Assembly (NCBI GenBank): GCA_035048485.1
Contig: CM068588.1
Coordinates: 2,852,001 to 2,916,000 of the forward strand
Length of the DNA: 64,000 nucleotides
Origin: Pteria penguin
Lineage: Eukaryota > Mollusca > Bivalvia > Pterioida > Pteriidae
Direction: 5' to 3'
Every line of letters starts with the position of its first letter. Positions within the stretch are counted from its first letter, which is position 1. Shown here piece after piece: positions 12,193 to 23,021 of the stretch. The position numbers and the translations under genes are program-made. Under the pieces are notes generated by a model. It was given only the letters and a program-made list of their open reading frames with translations, ran no database searches and was not told the origin of the DNA.

Positions 12193-13180
12193 TTCCGATT
12201 GACCTTTTGAATGTTAAGGATATATATTTCATATCTTAGAAAGCATGTAAAAGCGAACAACTGTATTTAAAAGTTTAAACTGGATGTTCTCGCAATTGAT
12301 AATTTGGCAGTGGAGCGGTATGGTTCTAAGACGACAGACTGACCATCGCCTCAGTTGATGACTGCAATATGCACTCTTCATATTGATATGCGATATCGCG
12401 ATGGTTCTGGATGGGTGTCGGTAACTGAGTACATAATAATGCTGATGTTAACAATAAAATAGAACAAATTACAATACTAATACGTAATTATTAATTTTCA
12501 CAAATTTTCTAATATTAACGGCATGCATCTTTTACAGATTTTCTCGCGTTCCGCGGATCTTTAGTATTGTTTGTGCTTTAAAGTTTGATTAATATAAAGA
12601 CATAGGGTCGACGATAGTAATAAGGTTCTAAAAACGTACTTGTTATATTGTGATATAAGGGACAGAAAAGTTGAAATGATTTTCGTCTTTTTAATAAAAA
12701 AGACTTACGTAATGAACAAGTACGTTTCTATAGAGATTTATTTTTGTATTGACTCCGTTTCAATAAACTGTGATTAAGACGTAATTTATTGATATACATC
12801 TGATACTGTTTATGAATAGGTTTTACGGGGTTTACTGTTATGTATTATGATCAATAATGTGCTTATACATTATACACTTAGGTGCAGATTTCATTTTAGG
12901 CATAATTGGTTGTTTATAGAAATCCAAAGGCCTCTCCTCTGACACAGAGTAAGCACAAACTGTCATGCAAACTGCATACGTTGCATATAAATAAACACAA
13001 CACACCTTGTTCGCCGTCTAGACGGCGAAACTGTAGTTTTTGTCTCATATTCATGCTAATTTCATTTAATTATTTTGAGAAGGTTATCTATAAATACACT
13101 TTCTTGAAAGTATTTTTACATTGTTCAATGAATCGAATATTGCATAAGAATTGGCACAAATTCTGGAAACATGCTTAGTT
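12193..13180. other. No recognisable gene; small inverted repeats
   Basis: Contains a 12-bp inverted pair AACGTACTTGTT (about 12634) and AACAAGTACGTT (about 12714), and a perfect 20-bp palindrome at 13010-13029. The 90-codon frame at 12906-13178 has no recognisable content. Confidence 0.5.
13010..13029. repeat. Perfect 20-bp palindrome
   Basis: The sequence TTCGCCGTCTAGACGGCGAA is its own reverse complement and is much more GC-rich than its surroundings. A palindromic protein-binding site or a short fold-back are possible readings; nothing nearby tells which. Confidence 0.8.
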
Positions 13181-13185
13181 TGGAC

Positions 13186-13340
13186 GGTTACACTCCGTTA
13201 CTCCGAAGGCCCGATAATCCGAAGGCCGTTACTCCGGAGGTCCTTTACTCCGAAGGCCCGTTACTCCGGAGGACCTTTACTCCGAAGGCCCTTTACTCCG
13301 AAGGCCCGGTATTCCGAAGATCCGATGCTCCGAAGGCCAG
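13186..13340 (+). repeat. 16-bp minisatellite, forward orientation
   Basis: About nine units of TTTACTCCGAAGGCCC with variants (GTTACTCCGGAGGTCC, GGTATTCCGAAGATCC, GATGCTCCGAAGGCC), mostly 16 bp apart. The reverse complement of the same unit makes up the array at 14537-14620. The overlapping 64- and 71-codon frames are repeat translations. Confidence 0.92.
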
Positions 13341-13875
13341 GTTGATTTTATTTCTCGACAAAAACAAGGATTTGCTATATAATTAGAGCACTCAATGTTC
13401 TAAACGGTAAACGTTCTACCATTTCATCAGACGTGCCCCCATTCCTGCACTTGCCCCAGTCTACAGTCTTTTTTATTTTGCAAGACTATATATTTTACAG
13501 ACTTATAATATTTACCGATTCTATCCTTATATTCTGGAAACGTAGGAACCTAGAAAGGTTCTAAAATCTTCGGACTTGCATGTATAGGTAAAGCAATTCA
13601 AAATGCAAGTTTAAGAAAACTTTAATGAATTTCATGTAAAAGGACTGATAAATAATGCAAGAATGGAAAGGGGGTTTAGACATTTTATCAGCACTGATAT
13701 TTCTACCTAGAATTTCAACAAAACACTACCCGATCTCCAATTTATCAGACTGAGAAGAAAAAAACAACAACTTGATTTCTATTATGATACACATGATACA
13801 CATGTATGTGACTAAAGAACTTGGCTTAGTTGATTAGTCATGATAACAGAATAGAATTTTTTCTCTTACATGAGC

Positions 13876-13981
13876 GGGGGGGGGGGGGAGGGAGATCCAA
13901 CCCCAAAAATGCCCAAATATATTTTTTTTGGATTCCAGGGGGGAGTCCAGACCCCCGGTAGCCCCCTCTGTATCCGCGCAT
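13876..13981 (-). mobile_element. Repeat with GCGCGGAT terminus, minus orientation
   Basis: Read on the minus strand it begins TGCGCGGATACAGAGGGGG and continues with a G/C-rich stretch. A similar start, TGCGCGGATCCAGAGGGG, is seen on the plus strand at 27791. The other boundary here is marked only by a G13 run and is uncertain. Confidence 0.5.
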
Positions 13982-14536
13982 GTGTGTCATGATCTTTAAA
14001 CAAGTTCAATTCTTCAATATGGTGCTCTGCAAAATAAAAGTCTCCGATCTGCGCGAGGGTATATATGCTCCGCTTTGCGATGCTCTTGTTTTACTACGTG
14101 ACATGGTATGGTTATGGGGTGCACTAAATGTCCGAGTAGCTAATGTGGTTTTCACTGGTATTTTGTCGAAATAATTCGTTTTTATGGTATGGTAATTGAT
14201 TCAAATTCCATTGTCCAACATAAGACAGAATGTAAGGCAAACGCTTTCCCTTCTTGATATGCGCAAGTCAAAACAGACATAAACTTTCAGGAGGAGTATG
14301 GAATGGCTACATATATTTTTCAAACGAGATGAGGGATTTCAACATTTTTCTTGAACCATTTCCCATGCAAGACACAAAAATTTATTGGGAGGCGTCATTG
14401 TTTTCTCTCTCAGAGTACATGAAAAGGTAAATATGATGTAGTTAGATAAATGTTTTATCTATATTGTCCCACAGGGCTTCTGAGGTACGGTCATCTAATA
14501 CGTATCTGAAAACACCCAGACAACAAGTTAAGTGGG

Positions 14537-14620
14537 TTTTTCGGAGTACCGGGCCTTCGGAGTACCGGACCTTCGGAGAAGCGGGCCCTCGGAATATCGG
14601 GCCTTCGGGTAAGTGGGCTG
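14537..14620 (-). repeat. 16-bp minisatellite, inverted orientation
   Basis: About five units of TTCGGAGTACCGGGCC with variants, 16 bp apart. This is the reverse complement of the unit at 13186-13340, placing two arrays of one family head to head about 1.2 kb apart. Confidence 0.92.
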
Positions 14621-14864
14621 TCCCCGTTTGGACAAATCTCTTACATGATTCGGTTGATTTATATACAAATAATATTCGGTCGAAGATGTTAGCAAAGGAA
14701 ATAATTTTATTATTAAGGGGGGGGGGGTGTATCCTTTCTAGCATTCGGACTTTCATCTTTACGTAGATCATGATTCCATATGTCTCAATACACAAATGAT
14801 TTACTCGACAAAACATTTACATATTAACCGGATCGTTACGAATTCATGATCAAGGGGAGACCCG

Positions 14865-15042
14865 AATGATAAGGAGTTCTGGTTCATAGACAGTTCCGCA
14901 CCATAAGGAGTTCTGGATCATAGACAGTTCCGCACCATAAGGAGTTCTGGATCATAGACAGTTCCGCACCATAAGGAGTTCTGGATCATAGACAGTTCCG
15001 CACCATAAGGAGTTCTGGTTCATATGGAGTTTCTGGATCACT
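14865..15042. repeat. 34-bp tandem repeat, about 5 units
   Basis: Units contain CATAAGGAGTTCTGGATCAT followed by AGACAGTTCCGCAC. Starts at about 14901 and 14935 give a 34-bp period. Outer units are diverged (AATGATAAGG at the left, CATATGGAGTTTCTGG at the right). Confidence 0.95.
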
Positions 15043-15914
15043 GAGGTATCATTACATTTTTCTGTGTACCTGATCAACGTCGAATGAGCGTTTAATCATT
15101 TGTTTATTTTGTACTTATTCTCCTTGAAAAGAGATATCGACTTCCATGTGTAAGTGACATAATTGTGGGGGTTTTTCTGAATGATTAAACGCTTTGATGA
15201 TTTTCAACAAAATTTCTCAAGGGATCCGAGAAAATAAAATACCAGAGTTATACGGTGTACAATTCCAAGTTGAAGAAAGTTAATCGAATCTGGATCGTGG
15301 CTGATGATGTAATATGGACGCGCGAGGAGGGGTATATAAAATTAATTATCGTCAAACTCGAGTTATTCTCCATTGAACAGATCAGACATTCAGTCGTTTC
15401 AGGAATCTGTGGAGATATCCCAGATACATTGTTTTCTTTTGTTTCACACACACAGTAGTGGCGGGTTGAGAGGAGATAGGTCAGAGGAATCCGGTAGTTA
15501 GAGAGGGGGGGGGGGGGGCGCTTATACATAAAACTATGTCAAATATTGCCATATGACATTCTCTGGAACAAACTTGATACTACATATCATAGGGACGGTG
15601 TATACTAAATATGCAGTTATTTGGGGAACTGATTTTTGAGACGGAGACTTTTTTCTAAAAATATAGCCAATTCATTTTATATATCCCCCTTCTATCCCCA
15701 TTTAAGGGCAATAACCACCATTTGAAGAAATCAAATTTTCTTTCTCTAAGGAGCATATAAACAAGAATTCGTCTTAAACCATGCAACCGTTTACCAAAAG
15801 TAGAAAATAGGACCGAGAAGTTTATGGATTTCGAACGACGATGAACGAAAACCGATGGCAGTAGATCACCTGAATAACTCAGTCGATGTGCACAACCTTA
15901 AAGGTCCATTTATT
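15043..15914. other. No recognisable gene
   Basis: AT-rich sequence with a G14 run at 15505-15518. The 93-codon minus frame at 15248-15529 ends in the G run and has no recognisable content. Confidence 0.5.
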
Positions 15915-16118
15915 GAATTTTTTCGTTAAACAGAGTTATTTCCCATTTTATACGGTATTTGACGTAAAAGTGTTATGACGTCATCAATTTCCTATGAAAA
16001 CGTCATCTTTTCCCTGAGTTTTGGATCAGTTTCCATAGAATTTTATGACGTCATAAGTGTTTTACGTCAGATACCGTCCCAAATGGGAAGAAACTCTGTA
16101 TAGCGAAAAGACCGAATA
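15915..16118. mobile_element. MITE-like inverted-repeat element with twin TGACGTCA sites
   Basis: The left arm runs CAGAGTTATTTCCCATTTTA, then TACGGTATTTGACGTAAAAG, then ATGACGTCAT; the right arm is its imperfect reverse complement, ending GGGAAGAAACTCTG. The arms extend roughly 55 bp and continue outward with TTTTCG/CGAAAA. A flanking TA is possible on each side but not clean. Both arms carry the 8-bp palindrome TGACGTCA (about 15976 and 16046), which is the classic CREB/ATF site. No coding capacity. Confidence 0.75.
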
Positions 16119-16800
16119 TCGGCATATTTATAAAGACATCAAGAATACAACGCAACAAGCACAATTCTCAATTACATTGCTAGCGTATAATTTTTGTACT
16201 TGCTTCAATAAACCGGAATACGATATCATGGAATAGCATTCCGGAGACATGCTCACCTACATCTTATACCAATTATGTCAATTCCACATTTTCCATGCAT
16301 CTATGGTTAAAAGAATAACAAACAGAAATACCTTGTATGGTAATACCTGGGCACAAGTCCGGGGCAAAATCTTGCAAGGCGGTGATCTGGGCCTAGGTCC
16401 TAGATAAAGTCTTTTAGGAGTCAAAGTGGGGATTTCGGTTTACAACCCAAACATTGAATACAAAACGAAATAAAATCCAACTAACCAAACAAACCAAAAC
16501 AAACATTTTCTTTTGGGGTTCCTATCATTTGTGCATGTGATACATTTAGGTTTAAGTAGTTAAAAGATATCTGCCCAGTACGTAGTGTAATGAAGAATTA
16601 ACATTATACCTGGTCCTGACTCAGCACGATTTTCCATTAATCTGGAATTAAATAAATTTACGTGTATAACGAACTTGTCGGAATTGATTTTTAAGATAGA
16701 TTATGAATCTAATCAAATTAATTATAAAATGTGTGTATTCATTTGAGTTTTAGTGTAAAGAGTGCTAAATTGCTATGTAATGGTAGAAGTAGAGCATACG
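16119..16800. other. No recognisable gene
   Basis: AT-rich sequence. I see no open frame, RNA or repeat that I can support. Confidence 0.5.
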
Positions 16801-16927
16801 CACCGTCGCCATTTTATACAAAAATAGACTCGGAAGACTCACGGCGCAGCGATATATACCAAATCGCGTCAATTCTTCGGTTTTTTTTTTTAATTTGCGT
16901 ACGGAAATGGACGAGTTGTTGCGATTG
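16801..16927 (-). repeat. Dispersed repeat, longer copy
   Basis: On the minus strand this reads CAATCGCAACAACTCGTCCA, then about 80 bases, then GTCTATTTTTGTATAAAATG and GCGACGGTG. Its two ends match the adjoining blocks of the plus-strand copy at 12143-12192, which lacks the middle. The 91-codon frame over this region is not a gene. Confidence 0.75.
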
Positions 16928-17540
16928 TACCTATCCGTCGTACAGCTTGAAATTGCCGATCAGAGGAATTTCCATAACATGGTGTGAAGTCAGCAAGGTC
17001 ATATGATACAGTCAGTGCAGACAACGTTTTAATTATCTATAGATTGCACTGAAAGCCAACGATTGCATAGTTTTATTGTTTAAAAATTCAAAACTTGAAC
17101 GACTCACTTAAAAAGCATGTTAAAATAAAAATATATAATTAGCGTCCAATAATAGCAAGATAACTGTCGATTCACTCCATATATATGACGATGAAGATTT
17201 GTGTAGTGTCACGGTGGCATTTAAAAAATCTATAAGAGAAAATTTAAAAACTTTGTTATGTAATATTCATAAGAGTCCCTATTCATCTTGTTTAAATTTT
17301 ATTTTTAAATTGTAATGCCTTATTGATTAGAAGATTTCCTGAGGGATTGAAGTATTCATTATAGAAAGGAGAAGAAAGGATCAATAACCACAAGTTTTCG
17401 GACACACATCCACACATCACACATGCACAGACACACTAAAAAAAACCTCAAAAAACCAAAAGCCGCCAATGCTGGTTAAACCATGATTAGCCCACGATGA
17501 GTTAACTTACAATGAAGTAGGGTAAGGCAGCAGGTCTGGA
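16928..17540. other. No recognisable gene
   Basis: AT-rich, with a CACACATC-rich patch near 17400. Nothing codable is seen. Confidence 0.5.
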
Positions 17541-17542
17541 GT

Positions 17543-17600
17543 CAGTGGCGGATCCAGGATTTTCGAAAAAGGTGGGGGGGGGGGAATGGGTATTAGCCAC
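17543..17600 (+). mobile_element. Left end of a CAGTGGCGGAT MITE
   Basis: CAGTGGCGGATCCAGGATTT followed by CGAAAAAGG and a G11 run matches the left end of the element at 3461. I could not find a matching right terminus, so the copy is truncated or diverged. Confidence 0.55.
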
Positions 17601-18990
17601 TTCTGAACCATTCCACCACTGGGAGTCGTTAGCAAACTTTCCATTCACTTATTGCACAAATTTTGAAAATCCAACCTTACCCATACTGTACTCAGTGAAA
17701 AACGGTGACTCCCACTCGCGTCATTTATATATATACTTGACTCAAATCTGCGTTTTACCTATATTGATATAATATTTCATTAAATCAATACCGAAAAGAA
17801 CAGATAATTCGTGAACTTTGACTGTTTTGTGCTATTATTTATACGTCAGACCTTAGTTTCAGAGTCAGCAACATAGAAATGAAGTGTGCTTATGAATCCA
17901 CTCAGAAGCAATACATGTACAAAGAAATGTATGTGCTTTAGCTGAGAATAAAAAAGAATTAAAATGAAAAAAGTGAAAATGTAAAGAAAAATTAGAACGA
18001 ATTAAAAGAGTAGGGAATCGAAGATTTCCAAGGAAATCCTGTCCACTATGCTAGTTAAGACCGTGTGGAACTCGCCGATTTGTGGTCACTCACAGTGTAG
18101 AATCTCCCCCCTCCCCCATTTCGATTATTGTGGCATATATTTTCTGACACATTGCACATCGTGCACAGTTTTAACTCAAGTCAGTAAATGGAGAAAACAG
18201 CAATAATGAAATAATTTCTCTCCTTTTTTGAAATGGTAGCCTACAAATTAGGCTACTGTTTGACGTCAAAGTTTCTTAGGTGACATTAAGATTTCCAATC
18301 AACCAATCACATCCCGTTTTACATCACGTGGAAGACTTAGGAAGAGAAAGTAAAGGACAAGCTACCGAAAATTGTCGTGTTTGATGTGAGAACTCTTTCC
18401 AAGTTGTTCCTATTTTAAGAGTAGGTTAGTATGCATGATCTGAATTGATTTGTCTGTAGATTTGTAGACGCTAAGTGGTCAAAAATATTGCGAAATGGAC
18501 GTTAATTAGGCTGAGGAGGTGAAAAAATGGCGTCGGAATGTAAAATGATATGCAGGCAGTCCAGAGCGGGGCTATTTAATCGTACTTGACGAGTGTTTTA
18601 GCATTTGCCTACTTGCAAGAGAGACGTTCTAGTAAGTTTTGTGAAATTTCTGACCTAGCATGTTACAATGGCATCCGTGACACATTTTCTATGCATTATG
18701 TACACCGGTAAGGCGGCATACAAGCGACTGTTTACCAATGAAACACGTTATACCTTGCGGCGTTTTGTGAGTGATCGCATAGTCATTAGTATTTCATTCT
18801 TAGTGTGAAGATTTAGATTAAGATTTTGTTGATTTCAATCAAGTATTGAACTTCAAATAAACAGGGAACAATCAGTATGTTTTATCATGCTCAGTTCATT
18901 TCGGAATAGGTTTTATCACACCTGAGTCATTGGCTCAATCAAGCTATTCTAATAGTCTCAATGAATATGAAATTGTAAAAATATTTACAA
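17601..18990. other. No confirmed gene; weak promoter/first-exon candidate
   Basis: Around 18295-18360 there are a CCAAT motif in CAACCAATCACAT and an E-box CACGTG. Downstream, an ATGGCG context (about 18527) and ATGGCATCC ending at CACCGGTAAGG (about 18668-18715) could be read as a short first exon with a donor site. These are common motifs, and I rate a real promoter here as unlikely without transcript data. Confidence 0.15.
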
Positions 18991-19167
18991 GACATTCGGT
19001 CTGGTAAACTAGGACAATTTATCAGACCGACGCAATTTTTACAAGACTGAATGCAAAATGTACATAACGATGACACCGTTATAAATAAGTTTGAAACTGA
19101 AATCGCTTCTGGAAAACACCAGACAATCGGTCTAGAAATTTAAGATAATTAATCAGACCAGCGTCAA
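18991..19167. repeat. Direct repeat of about 45 bp
   Basis: The phrase ACATTCGGTCTGGTAAACTA through ATCAGACCGACGCAATTT (18991-19040) recurs in diverged form at about 19131-19167 as ACAATCGGTCTAG through AATCAGACCAGCGTCAAT. Each copy pairs a GGTCT with an AGACC, so each can form a small hairpin. Confidence 0.6.
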
Positions 19168-19704
19168 TCTAACGGGACTTGTCTGTCGGTCCGACCATAT
19201 TTCATTTTCACTGAAGTCTGTGCGACGTTATACTATGTAAATAAAGATAATCTCTGAAGCATTCTGAGGATGACTTGGGAGATAAATTCGGTGTTAATCA
19301 TAGACCGTAATGCAACTTTATTGAATCATGATTTGAACACAAGAGCTATGTGAGTAATAAAACTACCGAAATTCATAGAGTAATCGGATGAAGATTGTCC
19401 CCTTTTCTTCATTAAATTTGCTATCTTCACAGTTTGAAATAGTAAGATTTCAGAATATTGGTTTCTTCATGTAAAGGGACGATAAATCCTGAGACATATC
19501 CCCCAACCAATATGGCACATACTGGGTCATGTGACCAATCTGACTTCCATACACAACCCCCATTCCTCCTTCTGCCCATCTATCCATCCATCGTCTGTAA
19601 ACATTCCATACTTTCAACTTCTTATTCTGCTGAAGGGATTTTCATCAAAATTGGTAGAGATGAAGTATTTGAGGTTCTGTACAAGTGTTATTGTTTTTCA
19701 ACCA

Positions 19705-19925
19705 GGGTCCGATGCCATAAACTGAGAATATACTTAAGTCAAATATTTCATTTTAATTTATTCCATTGTCTAACGTTCAAATGAATTCTCATGCAGAATG
19801 GTTTAATTCTATTTATCAATAGAATGAAACTAAATAAAATCCAAATCCCAGTTATTAATTCATTGATGAACAGAAGAATATGAAATTTTGACTTGAGTAT
19901 ATTCTCAGTTTATGGCGCCAGACCC
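19705..19925. mobile_element. 221-bp MITE, copy 1
   Basis: Terminal inverted repeats of about 45 bp: the left begins GGGTCCGATGCCATAAACTG and the right ends CAGTTTATGGCGCCAGACCC, with the arms continuing through AGAATATACTTAAGTCAAA and its complement. A second copy of the same length lies at 53994-54214. Flanks do not give a clear target duplication, so I cannot assign a superfamily. Parts of the 108-codon frame at 19458-19784 fall in this element, so that frame is not a gene. Confidence 0.9.
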
Positions 19926-19956
19926 AGATCAGTCAAGTGGTGGATGCAACTGCAAA

Positions 19957-20197
19957 ATGATTATTTCACGTATATGGTGACAGCATCTGTCTGATGCATT
20001 GCAGACATTTTTACCTTTGCAATGGACCCACCCAAAGCAGTGAGGGATCTTTTACGTGCCATGTCTACCATGATGCTGGTCCTTGGTTTATACTGTCTCA
20101 TCCGAAAGACAGAACACTGGTGTGCCTACGGTGGGAGTTGAACCAAGGACCTTTCGGTCACAAGTTGGGCACCTTATCCACTGGGCCACACTGGCTT
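19957..20197 (-). mobile_element. SINE-A copy, minus strand, 3' tail missing
   Basis: tRNA-derived SINE in reverse. The minus strand starts with an AAGCCAGTGTGGCCCAGTGG head, then the body with GAGGTC-like, GATCCCTCACTGCTT and GCATCAGACAGATGC-like blocks. It ends at TCGTG-type sequence without the GACGTAAAAC tail. It is more diverged than the other copies and lies only about 30 bp from the MITE at 19705-19925. Confidence 0.85.
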
Positions 20198-20366
20198 AAC
20201 TCTTTACAGAGAAAGGAGAGGAGGACAATTAAAATGATAACTAACATGTGAAAGGCTTTCGAAATAATCAAATATTTTCTATGATAGATCAAATGTTAAC
20301 ATATCTATAAATATAAGACTGTTTGGTGGTTAGTTCTTCAGAGACTCCGCCCTCATTGGCTTTCAG

Positions 20367-20539
20367 GGATTTCAGTAAGAGCCAGCATCTGGCGAAATAC
20401 CGCCGCTTAAAGTGAGAGATATTGCCGGTTTGAATTTCCTCTGATCTCGAACTTACTACTCACATTCGTGCATATGGCGTTCAAAATGATATGCCTCAAA
20501 TCTCTAAATCACCCCTTCAAATAATTATTATTAAAAACC
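20367..20539 (+). repeat. Dispersed 173-bp repeat, copy 1
   Basis: Matches 24389-24561 along its full length in the same orientation. Shared blocks include GGATTTCA, AAGAGCC, ATCTCGAA, AATGATATGCCT and TCTAAATC. The relation is clear but many substitutions separate the copies. Family not recognised; no inverted termini or tail seen. Confidence 0.75.
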
Positions 20540-21231
20540 ATGAGCCATATCTTTATTTTATGACATTTTAAAGTCAGGAGGCTATGAAAGAATCAGATAT
20601 CAACAAATGACATTACATGGATGATAATTTGAAGTTCTGCATTTGGGTTCCAAAGTGAGGGATCTGGTGCAGGGGGTGTGGCAAATGGGTGTTGTCAGAA
20701 TATCTTGTCTCATAAACCAGGAGGCCTGGAAAGAAAGTGATGGTTGCATATGAGAAAAAACATGACTTGAAAATTTGTGTTTGGATTGGAAAAATCGAAA
20801 GTTGGGGTTCTGACCTCAGAGGGCAGTGGTTCATTTGTGTTAGGCAAAATACAAAAGTTGGTTATGTTTCCAATAACTTTGCTTAAAAAAATTGGGCAAG
20901 TATGTTGGTAATAGAAAATTTTGTTTTTTAATTGCATTTTAGGATAGAATTGGGTCGGTCGATGGAAACACAACAAATTTTTTTCCTGCCTAATCAGCAA
21001 ATTGTGTTTGTACTTCTACTTCAGACTCTGGAGGCTTAGTAATAGTAAGGATTTGATGGTGTCTACATTCAAGCATATCCTAGACTATTCCATCATCAAC
21101 GATAGAACAAATTTTAGAATTACTACACCCACTTAAAAGAATATTCTCGTAGTTTTAAGTTGTGATGATCACCATCTGTAAACTTGTCTTCATATTCTGT
21201 ACACATTTTACAAGTCTTTACTTGATTACTA
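20540..21231. other. No recognisable gene
   Basis: Two overlapping minus-strand frames (20613-20834 and 20710-21000) have no recognisable domain, and I do not support them as genes. Confidence 0.5.
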
Positions 21232-21471
21232 CAGTACAGTCCGGGTGGAACTTTGAATGCCCACTGTCCACAGTGGGCAGTCCACCTGAAATTTCAGTGG
21301 GCATTAGGAGTGGACATTTACCTGAGTTATCAAGCTGTCCACTTACCTGTATGTTAATTCCAACCATCTCTTACAAGAATGTCCACTGTGTCCAGTGGAC
21401 ATTTTTAATGCCCACTCAAAAAATGCCCACTGTAACCAGTGGGCAAATTAAGTTCCACCCGGACTGTACTG
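21232..21471. mobile_element. Tc1/mariner-type MITE, 240 bp
   Basis: Begins CAGTACAGTCCGGGTGGAAC and ends with the exact reverse complement, GTTCCACCCGGACTGTACTG, flanked by TA on both sides (21230-21231 and 21472-21473). TA target duplication and a CAGT start fit the Tc1/mariner superfamily. Inside, TGCCCACTGTCCACAGTGGG is itself a hairpin, and related AGTGGGCA/TGTCCACT motifs are repeated several times on both strands. It has no transposase, so it would depend on a partner elsewhere. Confidence 0.85.
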
Positions 21472-22905
21472 TAGAACTGTAATCAAGCACTGTCTGTCTT
21501 TCCTTTTTGACCTTGTGACCTTGTCCATGTTCATTGACCTACATTTCAAAAACTTTAATATTTGGTAAATATTTTGAAAGGTAAGCTATAGGGCTTTCAT
21601 ATTTCACTTGTGTATTCCTTGTGACAGAATCAAAATTTTGACCTAGCGTCCTTGACCTTGGATGATGTTTTAATATAACAGCTTGTACTGACAACTTTGC
21701 TGTCGGGACAATTGTATTTCACAAATACAACTTGTTTGCTTTTGCTGTTCCTTACTGTTTGTGATAAAACTGCTTTCATCTTGATTTTCTTCTGACTTCT
21801 CTTTTGACCCAGGACCATGTTTATAGACTGTGATTTGATATTAGAAGTAGTCCTGTTGACTTTTAAGACATATGCAGCAAGGATAGAGGTCTGAATACCT
21901 AGTGGTAACTACTTAACCATTTTCGTAAATGTTACAGCCGGACACACACCATATCCCCTATTACCATTTACTTTAGTAATATTAATGAGGGCTATTGAGC
22001 GCACTTGGTCCTTGTTTGTCAAAGGGCAGTCAATACTTACCCCCACCGCACAGGTCAGTACTGGTGATCATAATTACATTGTAACTATTTGTACATGGTT
22101 AAATCTTAAAATCTTGTGAATTACAGTTACAAACAAACGAGTTCTGTTCCGTCAGTTAATGGTGCCTTTTGTCCAGCAAGTGAATGATCTGTAGTGTGCG
22201 TATTGTTGAAGTGTTCACAGCTGAACAGCATTAGTGACCAGGGCTTTGTCGTGCATAGAATATCATAAGTATGTCTTTGTAATGGTAGTCGCATTACAAC
22301 TTCTGTCACATTCAGGTCGATTATCAAGTCTATCAAATAATGGAAAAAACCCCACAAATCCTGATACATGTATAATGAATGTGTCTATGAGCATGTCAGT
22401 CCTCTCAGAATGTACTTCTGTGATTTGTGATGTGTGTGAAGTTGAGGTCACTCTAAAAATCTCAGTCATATTTATTTCTTTGTAAAATTAAACTATTTAT
22501 GAAATGACAAATATCGCAGTAAGCTTCTGGTTCATGGATAATCCTTATAGTTATTTTAATACCTGGTATAATTAAATGAAAATCAAGATAAACCTTGTCA
22601 ACTCCACCATTCTCAGATCCAAAGGATGTGTACCTACAATATAGTATAAAAGGAAAATTGTAAATATGATTGTTCTTATGAGATTTTTGGGTAAAATGTC
22701 ATTTTCATTAATTTTGTTGAGTGCCAACGTTACATAGTTTTTCTAGTGAGATTTAAGACAATTGATTGGAGATGTGATGAGATGTGATGAAACATACAGA
22801 CTTGCTCATTATGCCATTGTGTAGATTGGATGTAGTAGAGACTGCAATGAAAGTTTTACTCAAGTAGTTTAATTAACAACAGAGATATTACACATACAAA
22901 ATAAG
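21472..22905. other. No gene; degenerate TGACCTTG-rich repeat near the start
   Basis: From about 21480 to 21840 the sequence has repeated TGACCT motifs (TTGACCTTGTGACCTTGTCC near 21509, GACCTAGCGTCCTTGACCTT near 21640). They look like part of an old dispersed repeat also hinted at near 54780 and 60240. Open frames further right are short and unrecognised. Confidence 0.4.
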
Positions 22906-23021
22906 CATTACGGTAGCCTGGTATGTACGTCACCCATTATGGTAACCTGGTATGTACATCACCCATTATGGTAACCTGGTATGTACATTACTCATTATAG
23001 TTACCTGGTATGTATGTTACC
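22906..23021. repeat. 29-bp tandem repeat, 4 units
   Basis: Units of CATTATGGTAACCTGGTATG followed by TACATCACC, with starts such as 22935 and 22964. The last unit is the most diverged. Confidence 0.9.

Noticed and set aside
18295..18715. Promoter and first exon
   Set aside because: CCAAT, CACGTG and an ATG followed by a GTAAGG donor are present, but all are frequent by chance and no downstream exon is seen.
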